From an uncultured Luminiphilus sp. (GTDB lineage Bacteria > Pseudomonadota > Gammaproteobacteria > Pseudomonadales > Halieaceae), in the NCBI GenBank assembly GCA_943789425.1, contig CALSUB010000009.1, forward strand, positions 62,001 through 126,000: a stretch of DNA of 64,000 nucleotides. Reading direction: 5' to 3'. Numbering within the stretch: the first letter of the stretch is position 1; each line of letters starts with the position of its first letter. Made by a program: the position numbers and the translations under genes. Below the pieces are notes generated by a model that had not been told where the DNA came from, did not search any database, and saw nothing but the letters and a program-made list of their open reading frames with translations. Positions 37,802 through 48,388 of the stretch are shown piece after piece.

Positions 37802-39648
37802 TGGCTAGACCACTCGACGCGCTGCGCGACACGCAAAGAGAGTGGATGATCAATCGCTCCCGTTTGATCGCCGCGCTCGTCGGCATCTTTGCGTTGCTAC
37901 TCATTCTGGTCTATCGCTACTACTCATTGCAGATTACGCAGCACGATGACTTCCTAACTCAATCTGACCGCAATCGGATCCGTGTTGAGGTGATTCCCCC
38001 GACGCGAGGGCAAATCGTCGATCGAAAAGGTCGTGTGCTGGCCCTCAATCAACCCACATTTGTGGTGGGTGTTGTTCAGGAGCGCAGCGAAGACCTCGAG
38101 GCCTTAGTCTCGATTTTACGCGAACGCTTTGCCTTATCAGAAAGAGAGGTTGAAAATTTCTGGGAGCGATCTGCTCGTCGACGACCTTTCGAGTCAGTTC
38201 CCATCGCGCTCGGGTTAGACGATACCCAACTTGCCATGGTGGCTGTGGACTTACATTCTTTGCCCGGTGTGGTGGTGGATGCGCAGTTAACCCGTCACTA
38301 CCCGTTTGCTAATACGCTGAGCCATGTTCTGGGCTATGTGGGTCGCATCAGCACGGCAGATCTCGAGGCGCTCGATGCAGAGCGGTATCGCGGTACCTTG
38401 CATACTGGAAAGGTGGGTCTGGAGAAGCGTTACGAGCGACTCTTGCACGGCATGCCGGGCTTCCAGCACGTCGAGACGAATGCTCACGGTCGCTTGCTCC
38501 GGGTACTGGAGAAAGAACCGTCGCAGGCTGGGCGAGATTTACAGCTCTATTTGGACCTTGATTTGCAGCGCGTTGCCACCGAGGCCCTCGGTGACCAGCG
38601 AGGCGCGGTCGTCGCATTAGACCCTCTCACGGGTGGCGTACTGGCAATGGTGTCTAATCCCAGTTATGACGCTAATCTGTTCGTGCAAGGCATTAGCTAT
38701 GTCGACTACGCACAACTGCGCGGATCACTCGATACCCCTCTTTTGAACCGGGCAGTTCAGGGGCAGTACCCGCCAGGCTCAACGGTAAAGCCGCTGCTGG
38801 GTTTGGGCGCTCTGGAGCGAGACTTGATTACGCCCGAGACGACCGTGCGCGACCCCGGGTGGTATCGCTTGCCCGGCGATACCAGACGTTATCGAGATTG
38901 GACGTTGCGTGTCAGAGGAGGTGGTCATGCCGAAACAGTCGACCTCCGACTGGCCATCGCCGAATCCTGCGATACGTATTTTTATGATTTGGCGCATCGA
39001 ACGGGTATCGATGCCATGGCAGAAATGTTGGCTCCCTATGGTCTGGGTCTTCCGACTGGGATCGACACCACCGCCGAGCAGCCTGGCATTTTGCCCAACA
39101 CTGAATGGAAGCGGAGCCAGCTCAAGCAGGCCTGGTATCCGGGCGAGACAATCAGTGCGGGTATCGGGCAGGGTTATATGCTGATGACGCCGCTTCAGTT
39201 GGCTCAAGCGGCGATGGTCATTGCCAACAAAGGCACCAGCTTTGTCCCTTCGCTGGTTCATCGCGTCGGGGATCTGACGGTCGGTGGTGTCCCGCGAGCG
39301 CCAATTGCGATGGCAGAGGAGGATTGGCAGGCGGTGGTTGCGGGGATGGTGGATGTGGTCCACTCGCCTCAAGGGACTGCCGCGTTTATCTCCGATAACA
39401 TCACCTATCAAATGGCGGGAAAAACGGGAACTTCCCAGGTGGTTAGCATCGCTCAAGATGCGATTTATGATGAAGACAGTATTAGTGAACGAAACCGCAA
39501 TCACGGTTTATTCATTGCATTTGCCCCCGTGGATAAGCCGCGCATTGTGGTCGCGGTAATCGCCGAGAATGGTGGGGGAAGCAGTGCTGCCTCCCCCATC
39601 GCGCGCCGTGTCGTTGATGCCTGGCTGATTGAGACTGAGGATGCCTGA
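37801..39648 (+). CDS. mrdA: penicillin-binding protein 2
   Basis: YPPGSTVKPLLGLGAL (SxxK), YQMAGKTGTSQV (KTG). Confidence 0.95.
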   Translation: MARPLDALRDTQREWMINRSRLIAALVGIFALLLILVYRYYSLQITQHDDFLTQSDRNRIRVEVIPPTRGQIVDRKGRVLALNQPTFVVGVVQERSEDLEALVSILRERFALSEREVENFWERSARRRPFESVPIALGLDDTQLAMVAVDLHSLPGVVVDAQLTRHYPFANTLSHVLGYVGRISTADLEALDAERYRGTLHTGKVGLEKRYERLLHGMPGFQHVETNAHGRLLRVLEKEPSQAGRDLQLYLDLDLQRVATEALGDQRGAVVALDPLTGGVLAMVSNPSYDANLFVQGISYVDYAQLRGSLDTPLLNRAVQGQYPPGSTVKPLLGLGALERDLITPETTVRDPGWYRLPGDTRRYRDWTLRVRGGGHAETVDLRLAIAESCDTYFYDLAHRTGIDAMAEMLAPYGLGLPTGIDTTAEQPGILPNTEWKRSQLKQAWYPGETISAGIGQGYMLMTPLQLAQAAMVIANKGTSFVPSLVHRVGDLTVGGVPRAPIAMAEEDWQAVVAGMVDVVHSPQGTAAFISDNITYQMAGKTGTSQVVSIAQDAIYDEDSISERNRNHGLFIAFAPVDKPRIVVAVIAENGGGSSAASPIARRVVDAWLIETEDA

Positions 39649-40780
39649 ATACAGCCGTTCGCTGGCCGATTCGCATCAAGGGTTTGCTCGTCCTAAGACG
39701 CCCGCCGAGCGACTGCATCTGGACTTGGTGTTGCTCCTGCCAGTGATCATGATTATGGCGTTGGGTTTGTTCGTCTTATTCAGTGCTTCTGATTCGGATT
39801 GGGGTACGGTCAACCGTCAGCTCAGAAACTTCATCATCGGCTTTGGCGTCTTGCTGGCTGTTGCGCAAGTCCGAGTCGATACCCTGCAACGTTGGGCACC
39901 CATCCTATATTTGGGAGCCTTACTGCTGCTGTTATTGGTGCCTTTTTTTGGGGTTGGGGCAAAAGGTGCCCAGCGATGGTTGAGTTTGGGGTTTATCCGT
40001 TTTCAACCATCGGAGATTATGAAGATTGCTATGCCTCTGGCGGTCGCTGCTTGGGTGGTGCGAGGAGGTTTGCCCCCTCGGCCCAGTGTCACGCTTGTCG
40101 CTATTATGATCATTGTCGCTCCGGCGGCCACGATTGCTTTTCAACCTGATTTGGGCACGGCCATATTGGTTGCCGCAAGTGGTGTTTTTGTCGTGTTTAT
40201 GGCGGGCATCAGCGGGCTTCAGATTTTGAGTGCGACGCTCGTGGCGCTTGCGGGTATCTGGCCCGCCTGGCTATTTTTACTGCGTGATTATCAGAAACAA
40301 CGCATTCTGACGTTGTTTGATCCCGAGGCTGACAAGTTGGGCGCGGGGTGGAATATCATTCAGTCTAAAACGGCTATTGGCTCCGGCGGCTGGTCGGGAA
40401 AAGGGTGGTTGCAAGGGACTCAATCGCATCTCGATTTTCTACCCGAGAGCCAAACCGATTTTATTATCGCTGTACTGGCGGAGGAGTGGGGTTTTCGAGG
40501 CGTGCTCTGTTTGCTGGCACTATATGGGGCGGCAGTGGCGCGCGGTCTTTGGATTAGCTTTAGCGCGCAAACGAGCTATGGGCGCGTATTGGCGAGCGCG
40601 ATCACACTGACGTTTTGTGTGTATATTATTGTGAATATGAGCATGGTGGCGGGTATATTGCCGGTGGTTGGAGTGCCTTTGCCCTTTGTGAGTTTTGGCG
40701 GCACTTCCATCGTCACACTGATGTTCGGTTTTGGTATTTTGATGGCCATCAGCACTGAAAAAAGGATTATCTCTCGATGA
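39641..40780 (+). CDS. mrdB: rod shape-determining protein RodA
   Basis: Multi-pass SEDS protein; GAQRWLSLGFIRFQPSEIMKIAMP, LPESQTDFIIAVLAEEWGF, GVPLPFVSFGG. Confidence 0.95.
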   Translation: MPEYSRSLADSHQGFARPKTPAERLHLDLVLLLPVIMIMALGLFVLFSASDSDWGTVNRQLRNFIIGFGVLLAVAQVRVDTLQRWAPILYLGALLLLLLVPFFGVGAKGAQRWLSLGFIRFQPSEIMKIAMPLAVAAWVVRGGLPPRPSVTLVAIMIIVAPAATIAFQPDLGTAILVAASGVFVVFMAGISGLQILSATLVALAGIWPAWLFLLRDYQKQRILTLFDPEADKLGAGWNIIQSKTAIGSGGWSGKGWLQGTQSHLDFLPESQTDFIIAVLAEEWGFRGVLCLLALYGAAVARGLWISFSAQTSYGRVLASAITLTFCVYIIVNMSMVAGILPVVGVPLPFVSFGGTSIVTLMFGFGILMAISTEKRIISR

Positions 40781-41805
40781 GAACCATGACACACCGCGGC
40801 AGATCCTTGGCCACTTCTCCTCGTCGGCGCTGGTGCCGAGGGGTAGTGGCGTGGGCCTGTGTCGTCTTGGTATTAGGCGCTCAGGCTCAGGATTATAGTG
40901 ATCGGGAAGAGGTGGCCTCTATTCTCACTGAGGTTGGCAGTGCCGGTGTGGATGTGGCGTGGGCTCGCGATTTACTCGAGGGCGCAAAGCGACAGCAAAG
41001 TATTCTCGATGCCATTGCGCGCCCGGCGGAAAAAACCAAACCCTGGTATGACTATCGAGACATCTTTATGACGGATCGGCGCATCCGCGAGGGGGTCGTC
41101 TTTTGGGATACCCACGCGGCGGTCTTCGAAGAAATCAGTCAACGCACGGGGGTGCCGTCTGCCGTCATCGTGGCGATCATTGGCGTCGAGACATTCTATG
41201 GCCGAATTACAGGCAGCTATCGAGTGATTGACGCGTTGACGACGCTGGCATTTGATTACCCGAGGCGGTCGCCCTTTTTCACTCGTGAGTTAGAGCAGTT
41301 TTTAATTCTGTCCTGGGAGTCCGGTAAGGACCCACTCGCGCTCAAAGGCTCTTATGCAGGCGCGATGGGATATGGACAATTTATGCCATCGAGTTATCGC
41401 GCTTATGCGCGCAGCTTCGAGCCTGGCGGCGTGCCGGATATTTGGGATAATCCTGCTGACGCGATCAGCAGCGTCGGGCATTATTTAAAGGCTCATGGAT
41501 GGCAATCAGGTGAGCGCGTGCTCCTTGATGCCGTTGCGAATGAACCACCTGATTCACTGTTTGAAGCGGGGTTAAAACCCTCTCAATCGATCGAAGCACT
41601 GGCACAGGCGGGGTTGTCGACCGAGGCAGACGCTGATTTCCAAACCCAGGTCACGCCCATCCGCCTTGAAACGACTGAGGGACAGCGCTACTGGCTGGGA
41701 CTGCAGAATTTTTATGTGATTACACGTTATAACCACAGCGCAATGTACGCGATGGCCGTCTGGGAGCTGAGTCAAGCGATCTTGGCGGCGCGGCTAGCCC
41801 CCTGA
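40777..41805 (+). CDS. mltB: lytic murein transglycosylase B
   Basis: VIVAIIGVETFYGRITGSYRVIDALTTLAFDYPRRSPFF, GAMGYGQFMPSSYR. Confidence 0.93.
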   Translation: MRTMTHRGRSLATSPRRRWCRGVVAWACVVLVLGAQAQDYSDREEVASILTEVGSAGVDVAWARDLLEGAKRQQSILDAIARPAEKTKPWYDYRDIFMTDRRIREGVVFWDTHAAVFEEISQRTGVPSAVIVAIIGVETFYGRITGSYRVIDALTTLAFDYPRRSPFFTRELEQFLILSWESGKDPLALKGSYAGAMGYGQFMPSSYRAYARSFEPGGVPDIWDNPADAISSVGHYLKAHGWQSGERVLLDAVANEPPDSLFEAGLKPSQSIEALAQAGLSTEADADFQTQVTPIRLETTEGQRYWLGLQNFYVITRYNHSAMYAMAVWELSQAILAARLAP

Positions 41806-41834
41806 CATCACTGAATTGGGCAATAGCAGCGGCC

Positions 41835-42575
41835 TTGTTGTCGCTCATGGTCGCGTGCGCGAGTGCTCCTAGGTCTGCCGATCATGCGCCGGTCCAATCT
41901 GAGGTCCCAGCGTGGCAGGACGCAGTGCCGCAGCCTGACCCACTGTTGCCGGCGGGTAACACAACACCTTACCAAGTCTTAGGTAAAACGTATCAGGTCA
42001 TGGCGACGGCTGAAGCTTACCAAGCACAAGGTATTGCGTCTTGGTATGGGATGAAGTTTCAAGGCAGGCCGACAGCCAATGGTGAAATTTTTGACGTGTA
42101 TGCGCCGACAGCTGCGCACCGATCATTGCCAATCCCCTCTTATGTTCGCGTGACAAATCTTAACAACGACCGGAGCGTGGTGTTGCGCGTTAATGACCGT
42201 GGACCCTTTCATCCAGACCGATTAATTGATCTCTCTTATGGTGCGGCAGTGCAATTAGGTTTTGCTGAGCAAGGTACTACCCGCGTCGCGATTGAGGCGA
42301 TTAACCTAGCGGGGATTGACGATCGTCGATCGTTATCAGGATCCACCTATCGCTTTTTGCAGTTAGGCGCTTATCAGTCTGAGCAGACAGCAACAGAATT
42401 GGCCCAATCGGTTCAGCAACGTTGGGGCTACCTCGTATCAATTGATCCAGTAGACATCAATGGTGCGCGCATGCATCGGGTTCGCGTGGGTCCTTTTGAA
42501 CACATGGCGGCATTAGAGCAAGCCAGCAGTCGCCTAGTCGCTAGCGGCTATGGGCCTTTGCTGCGGATACCATGA
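41835..42575 (+). CDS. rlpA: septal ring lytic transglycosylase RlpA (lipoprotein)
   Basis: Lipobox LMVAC, ASWYGMKFQGRPTANGEIFD, RVNDRGPFHPDRLIDLSYGAA; start uncertain. Confidence 0.92.
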   Translation: MLSLMVACASAPRSADHAPVQSEVPAWQDAVPQPDPLLPAGNTTPYQVLGKTYQVMATAEAYQAQGIASWYGMKFQGRPTANGEIFDVYAPTAAHRSLPIPSYVRVTNLNNDRSVVLRVNDRGPFHPDRLIDLSYGAAVQLGFAEQGTTRVAIEAINLAGIDDRRSLSGSTYRFLQLGAYQSEQTATELAQSVQQRWGYLVSIDPVDINGARMHRVRVGPFEHMAALEQASSRLVASGYGPLLRIP

Positions 42576-42657
42576 CGGCCTGCGTTAACGCTGCTCCGTC
42601 GGGGATTGTTACACTGGCGTCCCGAAAAACTGCTGCAATTGTGAGAGCCCTGTCATC

Positions 42658-43836
42658 ATGAGTACGAGAGACAATATGAAGCGTTTGATCTGTTGTTTGA
42701 CCTTGGCGCTGATTTTCCCGGTGAGTGGTATTGCTAATTCACCATTAGTCCCCGCTGCGCCTTCAATTAACGCTGATTCTTATCTTTTGATCGATTTCGA
42801 TACGGGCGCTGTTTTGGTGGAGCACAACGCTGATTTACGCTTGCCGCCAGCGAGTTTGACCAAATTAATGACGGCCTACATTTTGGCGCAAGAGGTGGAG
42901 TTGGGGCGCTTGCAACTCAACGATATCGTGCCGGTAAGCCGCAATGCGTGGTCTCAGAACCCCACCTTTAAGGGTTCCTCTTTGATGTGGATCGAGCCTG
43001 GGAAGGCGGTGACAGTAGCAGAGCTAGAGCGAGGTATCGTGATTTCGTCGGGTAATGATGCCACGGTGGCGATAGCAGAGCATATTGCGGGTAGTGAGGC
43101 GGCATTCGCCGATTTAATGAACCAATATGCCGAAACAATGGGCTTGGCGGGTACTCACTTTGAGAATAGCCATGGATTGCCTCATCCAGATCATCTGTCG
43201 ACGGCCCGCGATCTTGCCGCGATAGCCGCTGCCGCTGTTCGCGACCATCCGGATCGCTATGCGGTGTACAAAGAGCAGAGCTACACCTATAACGATATTA
43301 CGCAGTACAACCGTAATCATCTGCTGAGGGAAGACGCCTCAGTCGACGGCCTCAAGACGGGTTATACACGCGTTGCTGGTTATGGTTTGGTGGCCTCTGC
43401 ACAGCGTGAAGAAATGCGATTGATCTCTGTTGTGATGGGCAGTAGTTCAACCGCCAGCCGCAAAGCAGAGACGCGCAGTTTGCTCAATTATGGCTTTCGA
43501 TTCTTTGAGACGGTGCGGCCGCTGGAGGCAGGCATGCCATTGGCTGAACCTCGCGTATGGAAAGGCCGAGCAGAGCAAGTTGTGCTGGGTGTGACAGCGG
43601 ATAAAGTGATGACACTGCCACGGAGTAATGCAGCGATTGAGCGGGTGATCGAGGTCGACGCGCCGCTGCAGGCGCCCCTCAACGTGGGAGATCGTGTCGG
43701 GAGGATTATGCTCAGTCGTTCTGGCGAACCAGTAGGCGAGGTGCCACTTGAGGTGTTACAGGCGGTAGAACCGGCAGGGTTTTTTGCACGCCTGTGGGAT
43801 GGCATCGTGCTCTGGTTTCAACAGCTGTTCGGTTAA
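42658..43836 (+). CDS. dacA: D-alanyl-D-alanine carboxypeptidase (PBP5/6 family)
   Basis: LPPASLTKLMTAYI (SxxK), SSGNDA, DGLKTGYT. Confidence 0.93.
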   Translation: MSTRDNMKRLICCLTLALIFPVSGIANSPLVPAAPSINADSYLLIDFDTGAVLVEHNADLRLPPASLTKLMTAYILAQEVELGRLQLNDIVPVSRNAWSQNPTFKGSSLMWIEPGKAVTVAELERGIVISSGNDATVAIAEHIAGSEAAFADLMNQYAETMGLAGTHFENSHGLPHPDHLSTARDLAAIAAAAVRDHPDRYAVYKEQSYTYNDITQYNRNHLLREDASVDGLKTGYTRVAGYGLVASAQREEMRLISVVMGSSSTASRKAETRSLLNYGFRFFETVRPLEAGMPLAEPRVWKGRAEQVVLGVTADKVMTLPRSNAAIERVIEVDAPLQAPLNVGDRVGRIMLSRSGEPVGEVPLEVLQAVEPAGFFARLWDGIVLWFQQLFG

Positions 43837-43842
43837 AGCGAG

Positions 43843-44109
43843 ATGACAGAGCAACCGCCAAAAATCATCTTCCCCTGCGAGTATCCGATCAAGGTATTGG
43901 GTAGGGCGTGTGAGGCATTTCAACCAACGGTCATGGCGATATTTCGCTCTCATGCGGAAGGATTCGATGTGTCTGGCGTCGTGGTAAAGAATTCTCGCAA
44001 AGGCACGTTTCAGTCGATCACCATCACCATAGAGGCGAACAGCGAGGAGCAGTTGTCCCTGATCCATAGGGAACTAATGGATACTGGTCTGGTCTCGATG
44101 GTGATTTAG
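43843..44109 (+). CDS. ybeD: DUF493/YbeD family protein
   Basis: PPKIIFPCEYPIKVLGRACEAF; located between dacA and lipB. Confidence 0.9.
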   Translation: MTEQPPKIIFPCEYPIKVLGRACEAFQPTVMAIFRSHAEGFDVSGVVVKNSRKGTFQSITITIEANSEEQLSLIHRELMDTGLVSMVI

Positions 44110-44113
44110 GGTT

Positions 44114-44728
44114 ATGCAATGCCGTCACATGGGGCTGGTGGCCTATCAGCCCACATTGGAGTCGATGAAAGCCTTTACAGCGGGCCGCACTGCGACCACA
44201 GAAGACGAAATTTGGTTGTTACAGCATCCACCTGTTTACACTCAAGGTCTGTCAGGCAAGCCAGAGCATGTGCTTGATCCCGGGGACATCCCAGTCGTTC
44301 AGATTGATCGCGGCGGACAGGTGACGTATCACGGGCCGGGTCAGTGGGTCGCCTACATTTTGTATGACCTGAGACGCGCTGGTGTGAATGTTCGTGAGCT
44401 GGTGACGCTGCTAGAGACCGCCGTGATCAACTTGCTGGCTGAACTGGATATTGTGGCTAATGGTGATCCGCAGGCTCGAGGTGTTTACGTTGACGGTTGT
44501 AAGATCGCGGCGATGGGCTTGAGGGTCAGTAGAGGACGGAGCTACCACGGACTATCGCTCAATGCCGACATGAACCTCGCGCCGTTCTCGGGCATCAACC
44601 CCTGTGGTTATGAAGACTTAACAGTGACATCGATTGCAGAACTATTGGGTGATCGCTGCCCTTCCATAGAGGCAGTGGGCGCGTTATTAGTGCGACATTT
44701 GCAAGACGTATTACCAAGTCCCACCTGA
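44114..44728 (+). CDS. lipB: lipoyl(octanoyl) transferase
   Basis: QHPPVYTQGLSGKPEH, DRGGQVTYHGPGQWVAYILYDL, GLSLNADMNLAPF. Confidence 0.95.
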   Translation: MQCRHMGLVAYQPTLESMKAFTAGRTATTEDEIWLLQHPPVYTQGLSGKPEHVLDPGDIPVVQIDRGGQVTYHGPGQWVAYILYDLRRAGVNVRELVTLLETAVINLLAELDIVANGDPQARGVYVDGCKIAAMGLRVSRGRSYHGLSLNADMNLAPFSGINPCGYEDLTVTSIAELLGDRCPSIEAVGALLVRHLQDVLPSPT

Positions 44729-44776
44729 CGAGACTCGTGTGGGCTGGCATAATCGCGAGCCGGTCTAGGAGTCACC

Positions 44777-46354
44777 ATGCCTGAATTACAACGCGACATC
44801 GATTCCCGTCGTACTTTTGCCATCATTTCTCACCCCGATGCGGGTAAAACGACGATGACTGAACGGCTCCTATTATTGGGTCAGGCGATTCAGGTAGCGG
44901 GCTCTGTCAAAGGAAAGCGTGGGCCACATGCGACCTCTGACTGGATGACATTGGAACAGGAGCGGGGCATTTCAGTGACCTCTTCAGTCATGCAGTTCCC
45001 TTATCGAGATCGTTGGGTCAATTTGCTCGATACGCCTGGGCACGAGGATTTTTCGGAAGATACCTACCGCACCCTGACGGCGGTAGATTCTGCCCTCATG
45101 GTGATTGATGGCGCCAAAGGGGTTGAGGATCGGACGATCAAACTGATGAATGTGTGTCGGTTGCGCGATACCCCGATCATGACCTTTGTGAATAAACTTG
45201 ATCGCGATATTCGAGATCCGATTGATTTGGTTGATGAAGTCGAAGAGGTGCTTGGTATTGCCGGTGCCCCGATCAATTGGCCGATTGGTATGGGACGAGA
45301 GTTGAAGGGTGTTTATAACCTCTATAACGATACGATTCAGCGATACCGACCCCGGGATGAAACACCCTCAGTGCAGGATGATTTGATTACCGGGCTGGCG
45401 AGCGCTGAAGCGAGAGATCTGTTGGGGGAAGATTACCAGCAGTTTGTCGATGAGATTGAGCTGGTCCGCGGTGCGTCACATGAGTTTTCTCTCGAGGCTT
45501 TCCTGAGCGGTCAGCTGACCCCAGTATTCTTTGGTACTGCGTTGGGTAACTTTGGTGTCAAAGAGATGCTGGACGATTTTGTTGACTGGGCGCCGCCACC
45601 TCAGTCGAGGGAAAGTCATGACCGTGTCGTGGAGGCATCGCAACCGGGTTTTTCTGGCTTTGTTTTTAAAATCCAAGCCAATATGGATCCTAAGCATCGA
45701 GACCGAATCGCCTTTATGCGCATCTGTTCGGGGCGGTATGAAAAAGGGATGAAAATGCGGCATGTCCGATTAGATAAGGACATCAAAATTGCCGATGCGG
45801 TGACGTTTCGGGCGGGGGATCGAACATTGGTTGAGACGGCAGTGGCCGGCGACATCATCGGTCTGCACAATCATGGAACCATCCAAATCGGCGACACCTT
45901 TACCACGGGCGAAGCGATTCGATTCACCGGCATACCCCACTTTGCACCTGAATTATTTCGGCGTATTCGACTCAAAGACCCCATGAAGGCCAAGGCATTG
46001 CAAAAGGGTTTGCAGCAGCTTTCGGAGGAGGGGTCTACTCAGGTTTTCTCACCGCTCAACAATGCGGATCTTATCGTGGGTGCGGTCGGGCAACTGCAAT
46101 TCGACGTGGTGGCGTATCGTCTTGCTGATGAGTACAAGGTGGAAGCATTGTATGAACCGGTTAATGTCTACACGGCGCGCTGGGTTGAGGCCGACGAGGC
46201 ACGAACGCTAGACGAATTCCGTAAAAAGGCAGCCGAGCATTTATCGGAAGACGGTGGGGGTTACCTCACGTATTTGGCACCCACCCGCGTTAACTTATCG
46301 CTGATGGAAGAGCGTTGGCCTGATATTCGCTTTCGTGAAACGCGGGAGCACTGA
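44777..46354 (+). CDS. prfC: peptide chain release factor 3
   Basis: [47 protein letters not shown]. Confidence 0.95.
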   Translation: MPELQRDIDSRRTFAIISHPDAGKTTMTERLLLLGQAIQVAGSVKGKRGPHATSDWMTLEQERGISVTSSVMQFPYRDRWVNLLDTPGHEDFSEDTYRTLTAVDSALMVIDGAKGVEDRTIKLMNVCRLRDTPIMTFVNKLDRDIRDPIDLVDEVEEVLGIAGAPINWPIGMGRELKGVYNLYNDTIQRYRPRDETPSVQDDLITGLASAEARDLLGEDYQQFVDEIELVRGASHEFSLEAFLSGQLTPVFFGTALGNFGVKEMLDDFVDWAPPPQSRESHDRVVEASQPGFSGFVFKIQANMDPKHRDRIAFMRICSGRYEKGMKMRHVRLDKDIKIADAVTFRAGDRTLVETAVAGDIIGLHNHGTIQIGDTFTTGEAIRFTGIPHFAPELFRRIRLKDPMKAKALQKGLQQLSEEGSTQVFSPLNNADLIVGAVGQLQFDVVAYRLADEYKVEALYEPVNVYTARWVEADEARTLDEFRKKAAEHLSEDGGGYLTYLAPTRVNLSLMEERWPDIRFRETREH

Positions 46355-46360
46355 GGCCAC

Positions 46361-46840
46361 TCAAAGCAGGGCCTCAATATCCTTGGCAATTGCTTCTGGC
46401 TTGGTGGAGGGCGCGTAGCGTTTGACCACTTCTCCCTGCTGGTTGATCAAGAATTTAGTGAAATTCCATTTGATGCGTTTGCTGCCCAGCACGCCTGGCG
46501 CTTCTGATTTCAGGTGTGTAAACAGCGGGTGGCTCGACGCCCCGTTCACTTCGATCTTACTGAACAGCGGAAAGCTGGTTTGGTAATTGAGGTCGCAGAA
46601 TGACTCAATTTCTTGTTCGGTGCCCGGCTCTTGACCACCAAATTGGTTGCAGGGAAACGCCAGTACTGAAAAACCGTTGGCGCTGTAGGTTTTTTGCAGC
46701 GATTCGAGGCCGGTATATTGCGGTGTGAAGCCACATTTTGAGGCGGTATTGACGATCAGCAGTACCTTGCCGGCGTAATCCCCTAAAGCAACTTCATTTC
46801 CGTTACTCAGTGTCGCCGAGAAATCCATCACGGTGCTCAT
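46361..46840 (-). CDS. glutathione peroxidase
   Basis: VNTASKCGFTPQYTGLESL, LAFPCNQFGGQEPG, IKWNFTKFLI. Confidence 0.95.
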   Translation of the reverse strand: MSTVMDFSATLSNGNEVALGDYAGKVLLIVNTASKCGFTPQYTGLESLQKTYSANGFSVLAFPCNQFGGQEPGTEQEIESFCDLNYQTSFPLFSKIEVNGASSHPLFTHLKSEAPGVLGSKRIKWNFTKFLINQQGEVVKRYAPSTKPEAIAKDIEALL

Positions 46841-46878
46841 GCACTACTCCTTCTCATCTCATTGTGTTGCCGCTCACC

Positions 46879-48225
46879 TTATGGTGAAGCGAGGTAAGTT
46901 TCTAGCTCAAAGTCTGTGACGCGGGTTTCAAATTCCACTAATTCTTGCGTTTTAACTGCCGTGAAAGCCGCTTGAAAAGGCTCGCTGAGATAGTCACGCA
47001 CAGCCTGGGAGGCGGAGAACTGTGAAATGGCAGTCCCCATGTGGCTGGGAAGAGGCGGGGTTTTATCATCTTCTAGCCAAGCGTTCCCGCTAATCGGTGT
47101 GGGTGCACTGAGCTTGTGCTCAATACCCATCAGAATGCCCGCCAGAAGCGCTGCGATGGCAAGATAAGGATTGCTATCGGCACCTGCTACACGGTGTTCG
47201 ATTCGAGTCGCTTGACTGTCACTGGCGGGAATTCGCAGCGCCGTCGTGCGATTGTCAAACCCCCAGTTAGGTTGCGTGGGCGCATGATTACCCGGTTGAA
47301 AGCGACGATAAGCGTTGTAACTGGGCGCAAAAATCAGGTGTGTATCGCTCATCATCTGCAGACAGCCCGCTACCGCCTCGCGCAATAACGGTGTGCCAGC
47401 CGCGTCACCACTATCAAACAAATTGCTCCCTGAATTGTCGAGCAAACTGCAGTGCATATGCATCCCATTTCCTGCTTGGTGCTCCATGGGTTTGGGCATA
47501 AAGCTTGCCTGAGCTCCGAACCGGGTCGCTACGGCTCTGATGCCGCGTTGCATGCGCACAATCTGATCACAGTAGGTCAACGCATCGTCTGAGTACGCCA
47601 CATTGATTTCGTACTGTGCCGGCGCAGCCTCTTTGAGCACGCCCTCATAGGGAAGGTCTTGCGTGTCAAAATAGTGGCGCAGGGCTTCAAGCAACGCCTG
47701 GTGTTCATCGAGTGCGGTCAATCCATAGAGATTGCCGCCCGTTTGATGCGCTTTCGGCAGCGCGTCACGGAGAGACTGACCGGCCGTCTGGCGATCGAAT
47801 AGGTTGAATTCGAGCTCAATCGCGACTCGGGGATAGAATCCCTTAGTCTCCAATGCTTGCGTCACGTGCGCGAGTACTTGTCGCGGGTCGGACAACAGCG
47901 GTGAGCCATTATCTTTGAACATGGTGAGCACCACTTGCGCCTGATCAACACCGTGACTGCCTAACACTGGCTTCAGTGACCCGGGAATCGCCTGGCACCA
48001 GCCGTCAATGTCGCCGTTATCCAGCGCAACGCTGGGCACATCTCTGCCCCAGGCATCTTGTGCGATAGCAGACTTGGGTAACTTTATCCCTTCGCTTAAT
48101 AACGCGGATAATTTTTCGATCGGCAACCATTTACCCCGCGCCGCGCCGTTGCAGTCGGTGATGAAGGCCTCCACCATTTTGATGTCGGGGTATTCAGCGA
48201 GTAGTGTTTCAGCGTCCGGGTGCAT
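46879..48225 (-). CDS. glutamine synthetase family protein (PuuA-like)
   Basis: EAAPAQYEINV, NGMHMHCSLLD, GSGDSNPYLA-type region HRVAGADSNPYLAIAALLAG. Confidence 0.9.
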   Translation of the reverse strand: MHPDAETLLAEYPDIKMVEAFITDCNGAARGKWLPIEKLSALLSEGIKLPKSAIAQDAWGRDVPSVALDNGDIDGWCQAIPGSLKPVLGSHGVDQAQVVLTMFKDNGSPLLSDPRQVLAHVTQALETKGFYPRVAIELEFNLFDRQTAGQSLRDALPKAHQTGGNLYGLTALDEHQALLEALRHYFDTQDLPYEGVLKEAAPAQYEINVAYSDDALTYCDQIVRMQRGIRAVATRFGAQASFMPKPMEHQAGNGMHMHCSLLDNSGSNLFDSGDAAGTPLLREAVAGCLQMMSDTHLIFAPSYNAYRRFQPGNHAPTQPNWGFDNRTTALRIPASDSQATRIEHRVAGADSNPYLAIAALLAGILMGIEHKLSAPTPISGNAWLEDDKTPPLPSHMGTAISQFSASQAVRDYLSEPFQAAFTAVKTQELVEFETRVTDFELETYLASP

Positions 48226-48388
48226 AGGGTCTCTCGATAGCAGGACGAGAGTGTATCGTTCTCCTGTGCGGCTAACCAGTCAATCGACCTTCAGTGCTGG
48301 CCAGTGCCGGCGCAGCGCTGGCCTCGCTGCCAGCCACGCTGTGGAGTGAGCTTGCTGCTGGTCTGAAGTCAGCTGCGGGGCGACGGCA

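Noticed and set aside
38779-39504. 241-aa minus-strand ORF
   Set aside because: Antisense to mrdA; shadow ORF
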